Source: Rhizodiscina lignyota (taxonomy: Eukaryota; Ascomycota; Dothideomycetes; Aulographales; Rhizodiscinaceae). Taken from it: a stretch of DNA of 64,000 nt. Under the pieces are notes generated by a model. That model saw only the letters and a program-made list of their open reading frames with translations. It did no database searches and was not told the origin of the DNA. A program made the position numbers and the translations under genes. The stretch lies in NCBI GenBank assembly GCA_010015805.1, contig ML978125.1, positions 1,860,001 through 1,924,000 on the forward strand, read 5' to 3'. The first letter of the stretch is position 1. Each line of letters opens with the position of its first letter. This document shows, piece by piece, positions 1 through 11,138 of this stretch.

Positions 1-2135
1 ACTCTCGAACTCTTATCCTCCCTATCGGATGCGTTCAAAGCGGTCGAGGCACAGACATCCACGTTCCGGGCACAGTGCGAAGGTCTCCTGCAGGACCAGA
101 AGCGAATCACAACATTGGCAGACGAGATTGGCGAAAATCTGCAATATTATGCGTACCTCGACCCCATCACAAGGAGGCTGAATGCTCCTGGAGCAGGCAA
201 TTTCGTGAGAGGGAGGGAATTCTCAGAGATGCTGTCGAACCTGGACGCCTGTATCGAATACATGCAGTCGCATGTGAGTACATGACATTTCTTGCAGTAT
301 CTGTTCTAACTGGTTATCAGCCCAATCAACGAGAGGCCGCAAACTACCGCTCCCGCTACCGACTGCTTCTAACCCGTGCTTTAACTCTCATACGAGTACA
401 TTTCACCAATTCCCTTCGAGAAATCGCGGCAGATGTCTCCAGACGCATTGCAGATCGCCAGCTGAACGATACCACAATGTCTGCCCTGCTCTATGCCAAG
501 TTCAGAGTGCCTGCTGCCGAGCTGAAGCAGACGGGCCTGGAAATCGCGAAGCGAGCCGTCCCACCTCCGGGTGCAGAGGCTGGAGCGGAAGCTGAATATC
601 AAAGTCTGATGAATGAACTCTACCAGAGTTACTCGACGACCCGTGGACGTTTGATCCTGCCACTGATCACGAAAAAGATGACCGAAATTTCGATGGCACC
701 TAGCTCGTCTAAGGATCTCGTATCATTTGCTCGTACAGCAATAAGTTACGTTCGTGGGATATGCTTTGACGAGTATGACCTGTGGCGTGAGTGGTTCGAT
801 GATGAAGGTGGACTCTACGACTTTCTTGAAGCAATGTGTGAACCTCTTTATGACCACCTCAGACCAAGGACGATTCATGAAACACAGCTACTCAAGTTGT
901 GCGAGCTATGCACGTTGATTCAAACTCGCTATATGGAAGACGAGGACGAAGATGAAGAGGATTTGGATATTTCTAGGCTCGACTTCGCTGCACTCATTCA
1001 TCCTGCCTTGGAAGACGCACAGGCTCGTCTGATTTTCCTTTCTCTGGCTGTTCTACGTAACGACATTGAGAACTACAAGCCGAAACCAGAGGACCTAAAC
1101 TACCCAGCTCGTACTCGCCGATCATCTGTCGCGACCTCGAAGGGCAACCAGCCAGTTCTCTCCGGACGAAAAGGGAGCAACGTACCGCGAACGCCAGTGC
1201 CGAATACTCCACAGGTCGTCGAAGAAGATGGCGTAGATTCCGCATTCACATTTCACCCCAAAAATCAAGACTGGTATCCTCCACTGCGCAAAGCAGTATG
1301 GTTGCTTAGCCGCATATATCGCCTAGTCAACTCAGTTATCTTCGATGACTTGGCCCATCAGATTGTGCATCAGACGACGCTCTCCATTGTCACCGCTTCA
1401 AACCTCATTTCCAAATCAGCATCGCCGACGGACGGGAATCTCTTCCTTCTTAAGCATTTGCTACTGCTCAAGCAGCAGATTGTTGCCTTCGATATTGAAT
1501 TCGTATCAGCGGATGTCAACATTGATTTCAATTCTTTCACTGCTACATTCTTCGAGCTCCGCGAGCGAGGCGGGCTATTCGATCCGCGGAATTGGGGGAG
1601 ATGGCTCGTTCCGAGGGTGGTTCGAGATATGCGAGACGCGAAGGGCGAGCTTGACGGCAGGCTGAGGAACGTCATTAACGAATTCACGCAAAGCGTTGCG
1701 GACAGGATGACTGCGAGTCTGCCGAAATCCGACCCCGCCAATCCGCCTGCGGGCCAGAAGAAAGGCAAGCAGATCGATCCAAGAGCCGCGACAGAAGAAG
1801 TGCGAAAGCAGATAGAAAAAGACGTGCCATTCCTTCGGAAGAAGCTAGAGGAGTACATTGAGGATATGAGGACGAGAGAGACTTTGGTGGCTGCCGTTAT
1901 GGACGTCACGGTACAGGCGTACGAGGACTGGTACCAGCGGCACCACGCAGGCGCGAAGAAGGGCAAGGGCAAAGGAAGAGAGGATGAAGTCTGGGACCCG
2001 GACGTATTCAGCGAGTGGTGCACTGGCGTCTTTGGCGTGGGCGGTGGGTTTGGACTTGGGATATTAGGGGAAGGCGATCAAGATGACAGTGGCAGTATCG
2101 GGAGCGGCGACATTTCGAGGAGCGGGAGTACGTAG
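1..2135 (+). CDS. cog3: COG complex subunit 3 (Sec34 family), 5' truncated by the window edge
   Basis: Subunit of the conserved oligomeric Golgi complex, a peripheral Golgi tether for retrograde intra-Golgi vesicles. Two exons are visible: one running from the window edge to 273 (frame 1, no start inside the window) and 321-2135. They are separated by a 47-nt intron (GTGAGT...TATCAG) that keeps the frame. About 695 C-terminal residues are present. The Sec34 signature region is recognisable, with a coiled-coil start (LSDAFKAVEAQ), the block YYAYLDPITRRLNAPG and the later segment ADRQLNDTTMSALLYAKF. An acidic stretch (MEDEDEDEEDLD) and a Ser/Thr/Pro linker near residues 340-390 split the helical body. 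The last ~60 residues are Gly/Lys rich and probably disordered. An apparent downstream ATG in the exon 1 region lies in another frame and is not the start. Identification is by recognised family sequence; the true start lies upstream of the window. Confidence 0.85.
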   Translation, partial: SRTLILPIGCVQSGRGTDIHVPGTVRRSPAGPEANHNIGRRDWRKSAILCVPRPHHKEAECSWSRQFREREGILRDAVEPGRLYRIHAVACEYMTFLAVSVLTGYQPNQREAANYRSRYRLLLTRALTLIRVHFTNSLREIAADVSRRIADRQLNDTTMSALLYAKFRVPAAELKQTGLEIAKRAVPPPGAEAGAEAEYQSLMNELYQSYSTTRGRLILPLITKKMTEISMAPSSSKDLVSFARTAISYVRGICFDEYDLWREWFDDEGGLYDFLEAMCEPLYDHLRPRTIHETQLLKLCELCTLIQTRYMEDEDEDEEDLDISRLDFAALIHPALEDAQARLIFLSLAVLRNDIENYKPKPEDLNYPARTRRSSVATSKGNQPVLSGRKGSNVPRTPVPNTPQVVEEDGVDSAFTFHPKNQDWYPPLRKAVWLLSRIYRLVNSVIFDDLAHQIVHQTTLSIVTASNLISKSASPTDGNLFLLKHLLLLKQQIVAFDIEFVSADVNIDFNSFTATFFELRERGGLFDPRNWGRWLVPRVVRDMRDAKGELDGRLRNVINEFTQSVADRMTASLPKSDPANPPAGQKKGKQIDPRAATEEVRKQIEKDVPFLRKKLEEYIEDMRTRETLVAAVMDVTVQAYEDWYQRHHAGAKKGKGKGREDEVWDPDVFSEWCTGVFGVGGGFGLGILGEGDQDDSGSIGSGDISRSGST

Positions 2136-2546
2136 GTGATTTAACGATAACGAATGCATGACCGAAAATTTAAAGCATGATATACGAATAAAAACAGGAT
2201 TTATGGTTCAGTGTTTCGTTTGATTTGTATGGTTTGTACTCATAAGGAGTGATTGGACGATACGTGAGAACGCTCTATTGCTGCGCAAGCAAAGGACAAG
2301 CCAGGACCGATCCAAACGCTTTCTATCACCGAAAAGCGCTGAATATCCCAACCGAAAAAGAGCTCCAAGCTATTAAGCAAAAGCAAGTCAGAGCATAGAG
2401 GCGGAAAGGTACGCCTCTTCAAAGCAACCATGAAGCAAATCGCTAACGGCCCAAGTAGGGAAAAACGCTATGTACAAGCAGCCCGCCGGTGCTGTGAGTC
2501 TAGATTCCAATAGAACCCAGGAGGTATGTGATGATCCAGAGAGAAT
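2136..2546. other. Intergenic, convergent 3' ends
   Basis: Space between the stop of the COG3 gene and the stop of the AN1 gene on the other strand. It holds an AATAAA at 2187-2192, about 50 nt past the COG3 stop, which could serve as its polyadenylation signal. I see nothing else here. Confidence 0.5.
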
Positions 2547-3142
2547 CTAGATGCCCTTGATGGCAACCGTGCGCTCGGTATTTAGCTTCTCCGCGTTGCG
2601 CTCGTGGCTCTCCTTCTTGCAGTCTTCCAAGCCCTCGCAGTTGTGGCTCTCTAGCAGGCGGTGCTTGCTGCAGAAGTGGCCACCGCAGAAGCCGCAGTCC
2701 CCAACGATGCGCTGGATCGCAGACTTGCACTGCTCCGGGCTGTTCTTCTTGAAGTCGCACTTTGGCAGCTTTGGAGCGCCACCGCGGAGAGGGAGGGCGA
2801 GCGAGATGGTGGACTCAGGGCGGACGGAGTACTCAGATAGTGGCTTAGAAGGCGTGGCGAGGTGGCGGCCACCGTGGATAAGTCGCATGTTCGTAATAGA
2901 GCCGGTATGTTGTGAGGTTATGAGTTTGGTGAGGTCGCCGACCGTTGCATTTGAGGCTATTGTGAGCGGGATTGCTGGAAACATATTCTTAGCAAAAGGC
3001 TATTTAGAACTAGAGAGGGAAGAGAAGGCTTACTTTCACCCTTAATTGTCTTTACGAATATCTGCATGGTGTCTGCCGGTGATGACGGTGCGGGTGCGGT
3101 AGAGGAGTTGGAGGATGCGGAGGAGACGCTGTCGGAACTCAT
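2547..3142 (-). CDS. Ubiquitin-like / AN1-type zinc finger protein
   Basis: Two exons, 3142-3034 and 2974-2547, with a 59-nt intron (GTAAGC...TTCCAG). The protein is 178 aa. After a Ser-rich leader of about 25 residues comes a ubiquitin-like domain beginning MQIFVKTIKGETIPLTIAS, in which the intron falls exactly at the ETI turn. The middle ends with LRGG, like the mature tail of ubiquitin. The C-terminal half is a Cys/His AN1-type finger (CKSAIQRIVGDCGFCGGHFC, then H...H..C). The combination matches fungal and animal ubiquitin-AN1 fusion proteins (ZFAND4-like), thought to act in proteotoxic stress or proteasome pathways. Start: the ATG at 3142 gives the Ser-rich leader; the ATG of MQIF is an alternative start. 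The LRGG is followed by Ala rather than a stop, so cleavage by deubiquitinases is possible but unproven. Confidence 0.8.
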
Positions 3143-5063
3143 GGTGAGTGTCGTGTGAGAGTGTGCGGGATTTAGTCGAGGAGGCCGATAGAGTCCGCGG
3201 AGATCTTGTGGCAAGCCGTAGGTGAGGATTGTTGAGGTTGTCTCGTGAGTGGTTGTTTGTAAGGCTCTGAAACGGAAGCGGCTGTATTACTAGGCAAGCG
3301 GCGGTTCTTGGTGTTGTTGGTGTCGAGAGCGTTCAAAGGTGGGTGGGAGTTGGATGTAGGAGGGAGCAGAAGACAGCGAAGTTGTTGAATGTAGGTAGTC
3401 AGTGAGGTTTCGGAGGTCGGAGGACGATCCTCAGCGTAGTGTTCATATGATGAATGATGACTTGAGTGGTAGCGTGGTGGCTCCGGCTTGCGCGGCGAGC
3501 GATCGGCGACGGTTTCTATCAGCTTCGAGCCTGTGCTTTTCTGTCACCGTCAAGGTCCTAGTTTCCTTGGACAGCAACTGTCAAGCCACGTTCTCGAGCC
3601 GCCTCGCGTATGCCTGAGGGAGCCAGGACGGTCACTGCCACCTCACCTCCCTTTACTTCGGCTGCACGTCCTCCTCAAGCTGGAAGCAGCGCGCTGCACA
3701 GGGACAGAACTAGACAGTTGTATGTATGTCTGCGTACCCTACATACCCTTGCACTAAGCGTTCATGCGTTATTGGCCGCCTTTCTTCACCTTTCCTGTGC
3801 AACCCACAGGCGCGTACCCAGTCAATTGAAGTCGGGCACATTTGCATGGCAGCTGGCCGAGAGCTACATGCGCGCGTGCTCATCAGGCCCTTCCGTCTTA
3901 TGATGTCGGACGACTGCTTCACCAGCCGCGCACCAGCGCCGACAGCAGGATGGGACTTTCGGGTGCGCCGAACACTCCCATGGACCCTGAGCACGTTGTT
4001 CGCCACAGTCTACCGATCTCGCCTCTGGCCTTTGCGCCCTTCCGGAGGCTGGATCCCTTGGGCAAGAGGCGGCCGAACCTGCGATTCGCGGCAAGGGTTC
4101 GTGGGCGCCACTACTGCATGCAGTGCTGTTGCCGGCGCATGCAGCCGCTCGGTAAGGGTTCGTTGGTGACATGAGCAAAGGGAGTCTTGTGCTCAGGTAA
4201 TAGGTGATGCAGCCTTGTCTCTCACCATTCTTCCCAATATATTGACCCAAAATCATCTGATCGCTCTCTCTTCGATGGGCCTTACGCCACAATTATTGAT
4301 GTCGAGAACCAGGATCGGCGAGCCTGCGAGGCTAGTACTCTAACGGCGTATCTTCGGTCTCGTCTTATCAACTACTAAGGATACCTATGTCTAGATGAGA
4401 CCTTGGAAGTGAAGGCAGAATTGGCTGTAAACGAAAGCAATAGCGCTGTTAGAATAAAGAAACCCAGATTGCAAATCACAAACAGTCGGGAAATTCATGT
4501 CTCGCCGTCGTTCTCGTCTTGTCGTCGCAACTGCCGAAGCTGTTCTGGCCAGGCGCTCCGTCCACGTTGGTACCTGTCGCTGACGATGCCTCGGGACATG
4601 GAATTTGCCGCCATCGTCGGCTCAACTTCGGGACCGTCTCATCTTCCTTTCAAAGCTGCCATTAATGAGCGAAAGTTGATGTCACTTTGATCACAACCAA
4701 GAAGACTTTTCGGATGATCAAAGACGATAATCTGAGTTGCCTGATGGGGCAGATCTCCATATTCGATGCCAAATCTGAATTTGATTATGGCGTCGACGCC
4801 TCTCGGAAATCGCTATATTGGGGCTTGATGAGAAGTGGAGTCAAGCGAGACCTTGGTATTGTTACAGTATTCATTTTCGTCATTCTATATTCTCAGCTAT
4901 TTAGCACAGCTATACCGCGGCTCCTTGGCTCCTTGCCTTTCTAGATATCATACCGCTCAATACTTCATCCTCATACACCCTTGTCCACCCGGAGCACTTG
5001 CAAGACCAATCCAAAAGACCCGAAGAATGAAAGTGGCGATGGCGTTTGTCGTCCCAGATAACC
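3143..5063. other. Gene-free interval
   Basis: About 1.9 kb between the start of the AN1 gene and the stop of noxB. Short open frames exist on both strands but none shows a recognisable domain, a convincing spliced partner or conserved-looking composition. I see no RNA gene. It presumably holds the AN1 gene promoter and the noxB 3' region. Confidence 0.4.
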
Positions 5064-7089
5064 TTAAAAGTTCTCCTTGCCCCATACAAACTGGAAATCT
5101 GGATCGGAGTACATGTTGCACTTGATGTGCAGCTGGCTACCGAGCACCTTAGGACCGCAGAAGAACACACCTGCCTCAGCGGGCGTGTGGATCTTGCGGA
5201 TGCCCCTGAACACCATGTCCCAATTTGGCCTGCCGAAGTTGGTGGGTGCGCGCAGGCCAGTGATTGCGTCCTGGTCTGCGTTGGCGTCGTTGATCATGAT
5301 GTTGGTTGCGTCGTCGGCTTTGATCTTGGCGGTGAGATACTGTCCAAGGCGTTAGCATTATTCCTCCGTCGGTAGAAGAATGTGGGAGGTAGGTAAACTT
5401 ACAGTATGGATCTCAATGTGGTCGTCCAAATCTTGTGCCTCAATCGCCAATAGCAGCGACCTGAACCACTCAAACGAGCCAAAGTCCCTGCAAACCCAAA
5501 AGAAGTAGACCTTCCTCAGTCTGGTCTTGCCCTGTGGGTAGTTCATCCTGTACCAAATGCTCTTCAAAATGCTGGCAAATGGAGTAACACCGATACCAGC
5601 ACCGACCAGCACCGCGATCTCAAACTTGAAGACATCTTCTGAGGCACTACCGAAGGGCCCGTCAACGTAGACTCGTGGCAGTACACGGCGCAGCGAGGGG
5701 TCAATGCCCTGCTCGTCGGTAGACTTCACGACCGCACCACCCTTCTCGGTCTTTTTTTCGAAATCGCAGCCGAGAGCTTTGGCGAGATTCCTAGTGAAGT
5801 CACCGACGCAACGGACGTGCACAGAGATATAATCTTCTTCCGGCGCAGAGGTGAGGGTGAATGGGTGGTATTGCCAGACGGAGACAGCTGGACAGCAGAG
5901 GAAGATGTACTGGAAGCAATGTCAGTATCGGTCTACTTGCAACAAGATTGCATGGCAAGAATAGACGTACCTGTCCGGCCCTCGTCTTGGTGTGCTCCTT
6001 CTTGATCTGGATCTCGCACACATTGCTGGGATGCTGAATGACCTTCGAGACAAACGTCTTATGCCTGCCTCGAACCTCTCTTGCAATTCTCTCCGCCAAA
6101 TACGTAAACCCACCAAACAGCCAATACTGATAGAAGACTCCAATACCAGCGCAGAACGGCGCAATATCCGGCTTAATCATGCAGAATGCACCATGCACAC
6201 TCCAGAAAACGAAGAAGACGATGAAAAGATGGTGCGTGTACCAGAATCTCTCAAAGTTCGCACGGCGCGGCTTCTCCATGGACGTGAAGACCATTGCCGT
6301 CAGGGAGATCAGCATAATGTAGCCTGACCAACCGGGTCCAGTTTCGAGATTTGCCACAATGAAGCCAACAAAGCCGACCTTAGCTTTTGCAGCAAGCTGA
6401 GCGTAGTTATTCCAATGCGCGATGGTGTGTACCCAAGACCAGAAGAAGATGGCCCACGCGACGAGTTTGTGAAAGGTGATGTTCTTGTCGAATTGGATAA
6501 CGCCATTGAGCGGCGTTTGACGGACGAGAGAAACGAGCGTGCGGCATACGGCTGGTAGGTGTGTTAGTGATTCCGTTTTTGCTGCTGCTCGAATGGAACA
6601 TACGGAAAAGAACGAGAGCAATGTCCACATGCAGAGTCAATGCAGCTGCACGAGCAATGGGGTAACCCATGCCAAAGGTCGAACGGGCCATCGTGAGATT
6701 GTCCTAGTGAGCATGTCAGATATGGTTTCGCAGAGACATATTGCGGATGTTACCTTGATAAAGTAGTTCATAAATCCAAAAGCGTAGACCATCAATTGCA
6801 AGAGAATGAATCCGCCCACAAATCTGACATTGTTAGCTTTGCGTACAGCACTTCTGTGACGATACAACGCACACTCTGCGATAGCCTTCGTTAACCAGCC
6901 TGCCTCTTCGTCAGTATATATGTATATATCCGGTTCTCATCCAACATACCAGACGTCAATCTTCTCCCTCCAGTTCAGGTCCCTTGGTGGTTCTCCTGAC
7001 ATCTCTCCCGTCATGAGCATGCGGGTCAAGGGAGGCCATCTCGACCGCTCCTTGCCCGTCAGGCTCGGCGCCATCATTTCCTTCTCCAT
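5064..7089 (-). CDS. noxB: NADPH oxidase, fungal NoxB class
   Basis: Membrane flavocytochrome that moves electrons from NADPH through FAD and two haems to O2, making superoxide. In fungi NoxB acts in germination, appressorium or sexual development with NoxR, Rac and a PLS1-type tetraspanin. Seven exons: 7089-6950, 6899-6873, 6823-6754, 6703-6604, 6551-5971, 5909-5403, 5339-5064. All introns are 49-63 nt and phases add up to 566 aa. The ~40-residue N-terminal extension ending KIDVW distinguishes NoxB from NoxA, and the rest matches NoxB ([41 protein letters not shown]). Haem-ligand histidines lie in FHKLVAW/HTIAHW and THHLF/SVHGAF. The FAD site is [17 protein letters not shown] sites are [13 protein letters not shown] and VFFCGPK, with the canonical GKENF terminus. 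Exon 2 is a 27-nt micro-exon. No damage is seen, so the gene looks functional. Confidence 0.95.
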
Positions 7090-8678
7090 TATTACGGTTC
7101 GGTTGTCGAAGGTGTTCGGATGTTAAATAGAGGGCGTATATAACTACAAGAAGGCCCGCGGACGCCCTGATTCCAGCGGGTTATGAAGATTTCAGAGCCT
7201 GCTGAATTGTGTAAAAGATTGTATGGCCTGCACAAGTTCGAATCGAAGGAATGAACGACGAGTACCTAAAAAATTGAGAGATGAAGGTCAGCAAACGATG
7301 CTTGGCTTGGGAGGAAACAAAAAGGTACTTACAGCGTGCCCGGCACTGGTAGAGAAGGAGAAAAGAATTGCAGGTGAACCTGCCGGCTAAGATAACGGAG
7401 CCAGATAGTGGACCCAAAACGGAGCGCTTATGGTGGGGAGATATCAAAGAGAGAAAAGGAAGAGGAAGAAACAAAAGGCCCAGTCTGTTGCAGCAGCTGG
7501 AACTGCAGTAGGTAGGGGTTACGACTCGTAAACGCTATGATCATGAACCTTCGGAATTCGTCACGCAGCAGACAGTGGAGCCCATGGGCATGCAATTTTC
7601 AATGCTGCGACAATGTACAAACAAACGAGGAGGTGAGGCGTTGCGAATGGGGTTGGTAGAGCCGGCGATGACCCAAATTTGGGAAGGATAGTTCGGGCTG
7701 CATGATACTCGAGGGTTAGCTTGCAAAAGACGCTGTGGGCGGCTGAAACTCGAGCAGCGTGATCAGATACGCGCCCGTCAGAGAAGGAGTTAGGTCATGG
7801 TTGGCAAAGATAGTCAAAAGTCACCCTCGACAGTCTTGGTAGGAGGCGTTGCCGCAGAAGCGTTTCAAGGATCCTGGCTAAGCGCGCTCATAGGTCGGAC
7901 GGGTAACTAAGCTTTTATTGCAGATGACCATAGTCGCCGGCCTTGGTTCTGGGCCGAGAAGGGGTGGAATACTAGTGTCTCCGTTCATATCATCCTGTTT
8001 TAGCTGTTGGAAGTGAAGGGTCGAGGTTGGAGTTGAAAATCGGGTGGCGCCGTGCCAAGCTATCCTGGCTTGCGTTCTGCACCTATACGCAGCTTGCAGC
8101 AGTTACCTGCAGGACAAGATGAAAGGATCTGGTCTTTGATATATGACTTTTGATGGTTTGGATGTATACGTTTTGAGCCCGACTACAAATGCTGATTTGT
8201 CCCTGCCATGATCTCGCCCATGCAAACTCTCACACCACTGTCTCCATGACCCCTTCTCAAGTCTCCAACAAGCAATGGGAAGCCCGAATCCCGTTTTCTC
8301 CCGCCTAGTCGACCGGTACCAACATACTGTTGTTAGTGCACATGGAAAAGGTATGAGTAATGGAAAAGACCCAAACATGTGACGGGAATAGCGTAGCAAG
8401 TTGAAGTGCTCCGCAGTGGTGTGATTGAGTCTGTTGAAAGCCTGTTGTTTTGTGTTGTAAAAACAGAGACCGATCCACAGAACCCTCAATGCAGAGAGAG
8501 AGCCAACCAGGGCGTTGATGTTGCGATCGCAGCCACCGTCTGGTCTCTCAGTCCCTACCGCTGGAAAAGTCAACGCTGGTACTCCATTCGGAGATCCACC
8601 CGTCCTGTCATAAGATCCCTAGGCAATCTTCCGGCCTGTGTCCTTCAGAGACTTGTGGTTCCGGGAATCAAGGTTCAG
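7090..8678. other. Gene-free interval
   Basis: About 1.6 kb upstream of noxB and downstream of nep1. Only short unsupported open frames are present. It probably contains the noxB promoter and 5' UTR; I recognise no specific motif. Confidence 0.4.
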
Positions 8679-9754
8679 TTAAATGATGTCCCAGACATCC
8701 TCAGCAGCATGACAGAACTTGCTGCACGCAACGCTTGCGCTCAGGCTAAAGTTGCTGATACTGATAGAGTCGTCCTTGTATGAATCGGCAAAGTCATCCC
8801 TGCCTTTCGCCATCGCTCCTATGAACACACAGATGCTCTCCTTTGGGCCAAGGTCCTGTATGTAGTCCCGTACGCGTACGACAGGCGCATCGAAGGATAG
8901 GGTTACCTTGCGGCAATTCGGAGGCAAGTGGTCAGTTATGGGATTTTTGATGACTCGCAGAAGCTTCTCTTGTGATGTTGTGGAGCGAATGGATAGGCGA
9001 TGCAGGAGTTGGACCATCAGTCCAGCGAAGCGCTTGAATGTCCTTGGTATCCGCACTGTAGGATTCACTTCAATCAAAACGCCTTTGGCTGTGCTGATAT
9101 ATATCTGCAGCTTGCCAGCTTTGTTGATTGGTGAGTCTAGCAGCGTCAAGAGACACTGGACGTTATAAGTATTTCGGAGCGTATTCCACTAGTGGTCTGG
9201 CTTACTTGGTGAGTAATGTCGGGCCGGGCGTCACTAATCTCCCTCCCCATCTTCCTCATGATGCCGATATGTTCATCGCTGTTCAGCAGTGAGTATCGTT
9301 CATCTCTGCCTGCTTTCGCGGAGCCGTGCGATGCTTTGTAGGTTTCGAGGCTGGCGTTCGATAGGACAACGATGAGACGCTTGGTGTCCTTATCATGGTG
9401 AGGGATTGAAGCGTGTTGTTCAGCAACTAATTGAGGTAACTTTGGAGGAGGGAGCGATTGTGTCCCTAAATCGTCGCAAAAGAAGTCTTGGTTAGTAAGG
9501 TAATCGTGCTGAGACATCTCTGCGAAGGGCGATGAATGGAATGCGAAAATGGCTGTGCGAGCGCTGTCAAGATTCGGCAAGCGGTGAATTCCGGCAGGTA
9601 TGCAGCCTCTTGGACTATAGACATCAAACCGCCAAAACCTAATGAAAGAAAGTGGCTTACTCTTCCTCTTCCTCTCAGGAGCCTGGCGCGACTTTCTATC
9701 AGAGTCAAGCTCTTCCGGATCGACTGCTACGCCGTCATTAGTGAAGTCGTTCAT
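8679..9754 (-). CDS. emg1: Nep1/Emg1, 18S rRNA pseudouridine N1-methyltransferase
   Basis: SPOUT-class methyltransferase that methylates a pseudouridine of 18S rRNA and is needed for 40S subunit assembly in the nucleolus. Exons: 9754-9661, 9465-9206, 9155-8679, giving 276 aa. The core is very well conserved: [23 protein letters not shown] joined across a 50-nt intron to [14 protein letters not shown], then [46 protein letters not shown] and the closing [16 protein letters not shown]. The first intron (9466-9660) is 195 nt, divisible by three and free of stops, so a retained form would add 65 residues. I prefer splicing because those residues do not resemble the family. The start is the ATG of MNDFTNDG; the upstream frame has only a TTG and contains a CTACTAAC...TATAG motif resembling a 5' UTR intron end. 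Confidence 0.93.
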
Positions 9755-9811
9755 ATCGGATTTCCTATATTCGATTTTGTTAGTAGAGCAAGGTGACAAG
9801 GCTGTTATTGA

Positions 9812-9855
9812 GGTTATGGCGGTTGTGTGGTTATGGCGGTTGTGTGGTTATGGCC
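9812..9855. repeat. 17-bp tandem repeat, about 2.5 copies
   Basis: The unit GGTTATGGCGGTTGTGT occurs at 9812-9828 and exactly again at 9829-9845, followed by a partial third copy (GGTTATGGCC). It lies 58 bp upstream of the nep1 start codon. It may be a simple slippage product or a promoter element. Confidence 0.85.
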
Positions 9856-10193
9856 GTGGGTGCGGAGCAAAATGACTCTCTCACGGTGCGCGGTGGGCGT
9901 CCGAGGTATCGCCGACTCCGATTAACGCCGATGCTCTTCCCGGAATCGGGGCGTACTTAAAAGTACGTGACTATTAACTAGGTACCTACTGTCGGACGGT
10001 CTGTTTCACACATGCTGCTGAAAGCATTTATCATTCTGCACGGCGCCGACATGAAGAAGTCTAATCGCCCCTCCAATGCGACGCGATTCGGATGGCCCAT
10101 TCGTGGATCCCGAAGAACCTCGGAGCCCATAGCTCACGGAGTTTATCCTTGCGGAGATAGACTACGTTAATTCAATATACACAGGTCCAACTT

Positions 10194-10203
10194 TATATAT
10201 ATA
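10194..10203 (+). promoter_or_regulatory. TATA-like tract upstream of the SDR gene
   Basis: An alternating TATATATATA run about 90 bp upstream of the SDR start at 10292. The position suits a core promoter element of an inducible gene. This is inferred from position and composition only. Confidence 0.35.
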
Positions 10204-10291
10204 CAGTCATTGTTGGTTCAATTTTCTATTTCAAGAATTCAACCCAGGCCTTTCAATAAGACCATAATTGGAACAAGAGTCTCATGACATC

Positions 10292-11138
10292 ATGGCAGCG
10301 AGTGAACGACAATCGCACCAAAGTCTTGCGGGAAAGGTTGCTATCGTCACGGGCTCTTCACGAGGCATAGGAGCAGCAATTGCGCTAGAGCTAGCAAGGC
10401 GAGGAGCAAAGGTAAGATGCGACGTTGTCACTGCTTCGTAAGCTCCCAGACAGTCCACTGAGTATGCTACAGGTCGCGATAACGTACACGTCTCCAAGTA
10501 GCGAAAAAGCCGTGGACGAGCTGGAATCAAAAATCAACACGTTCGGAAATGGGTCATCCGTCATAAAAGTTCGGGAAGACCTCCGTAACTTGGACGCACC
10601 AGCAAAGATTGTGGCTGCGACGGTCGAGCATTTCGGTCACTCTATCGATGTTCTCGTGAACAACGCCGGAATGGAGAAGGTAAAAGAACTCAAGGACATC
10701 ACGCCCGACGACTTCAGTGAAGTCTTCGAGCTCAACGTTCGAGCTGCTCTGTTCATGACACAAGCAGTCCTTCCACATCTGCGCAAACCCGGAAGAGTGA
10801 TCAACATCAGCTCCGTGGGCGCACGTTGCGGCTTTGAGAAGTTATCCCTCTACTGCGCGTCGAAGGCGGCCATGGAAGGTATGACTCGATCGCACGCTGC
10901 TGAGCTGGGAGCAGTTGGCCATACTGTGAATGTCGTTGAGCCCGGCCCGACAGAATCAGATATGATTCACAAAATCCCACAGGACCTCGTCCAGCGACAG
11001 AAGGACACAACTCCTGTCGAGAAACGATTGGGAAACGCCGAGGATATCGCCGACGTAGTTGCTTGGTTAGCAGAAGAACAATCAAGGTGGATATCCGGCC
11101 AGACCATCTCCGCGAGCGGTGGTTGGACGATGTTGTAA
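10292..11138 (+). CDS. Short-chain dehydrogenase/reductase (classical SDR)
   Basis: NAD(P)H-dependent oxidoreductase with a Rossmann fold; the substrate cannot be told from sequence. Two exons, 10292-10411 and 10473-11138, with a 61-nt intron; 261 aa. The cofactor motif TGSSRGIG is at residues ~20-27, followed by the second glycine-rich strand. DVLVNNAG is the conserved NNAG motif. Catalytic residues are present: Ser in INISSVGA and the Y-x-x-x-K of YCASK. After this come the PG loop (VEPGPTESDM) and a closing segment SGQTISASGGW typical of 3-oxoacyl-ACP reductase-like fungal SDRs. The start gives the usual short lead before LAGKVAIVTG; another ATG 8 nt upstream is out of frame. The gene stands alone, divergent from nep1 and followed by a MITE, so context adds little. 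Polyol, ketone or secondary-metabolite substrates are all possible. Confidence 0.88.

Larger units (their letters stand above)
9755..10291. other. Divergent promoter interval with short tandem repeats
   Basis: 537 bp between the start of nep1 (minus) and the start of the SDR gene (plus). It holds the 17-bp tandem repeats at 9812-9855, which would lie in the nep1 5' UTR or promoter, and a TATA-like tract at 10194-10203 upstream of the SDR gene. No coding evidence is seen. Confidence 0.5.

Noticed and set aside
1370-2023. 217-codon minus-strand open frame opposite COG3
   Set aside because: It lies wholly antisense to a well-supported coding exon, is Ser/Phe/Leu biased as antisense frames of charged proteins are, and starts without supporting features.
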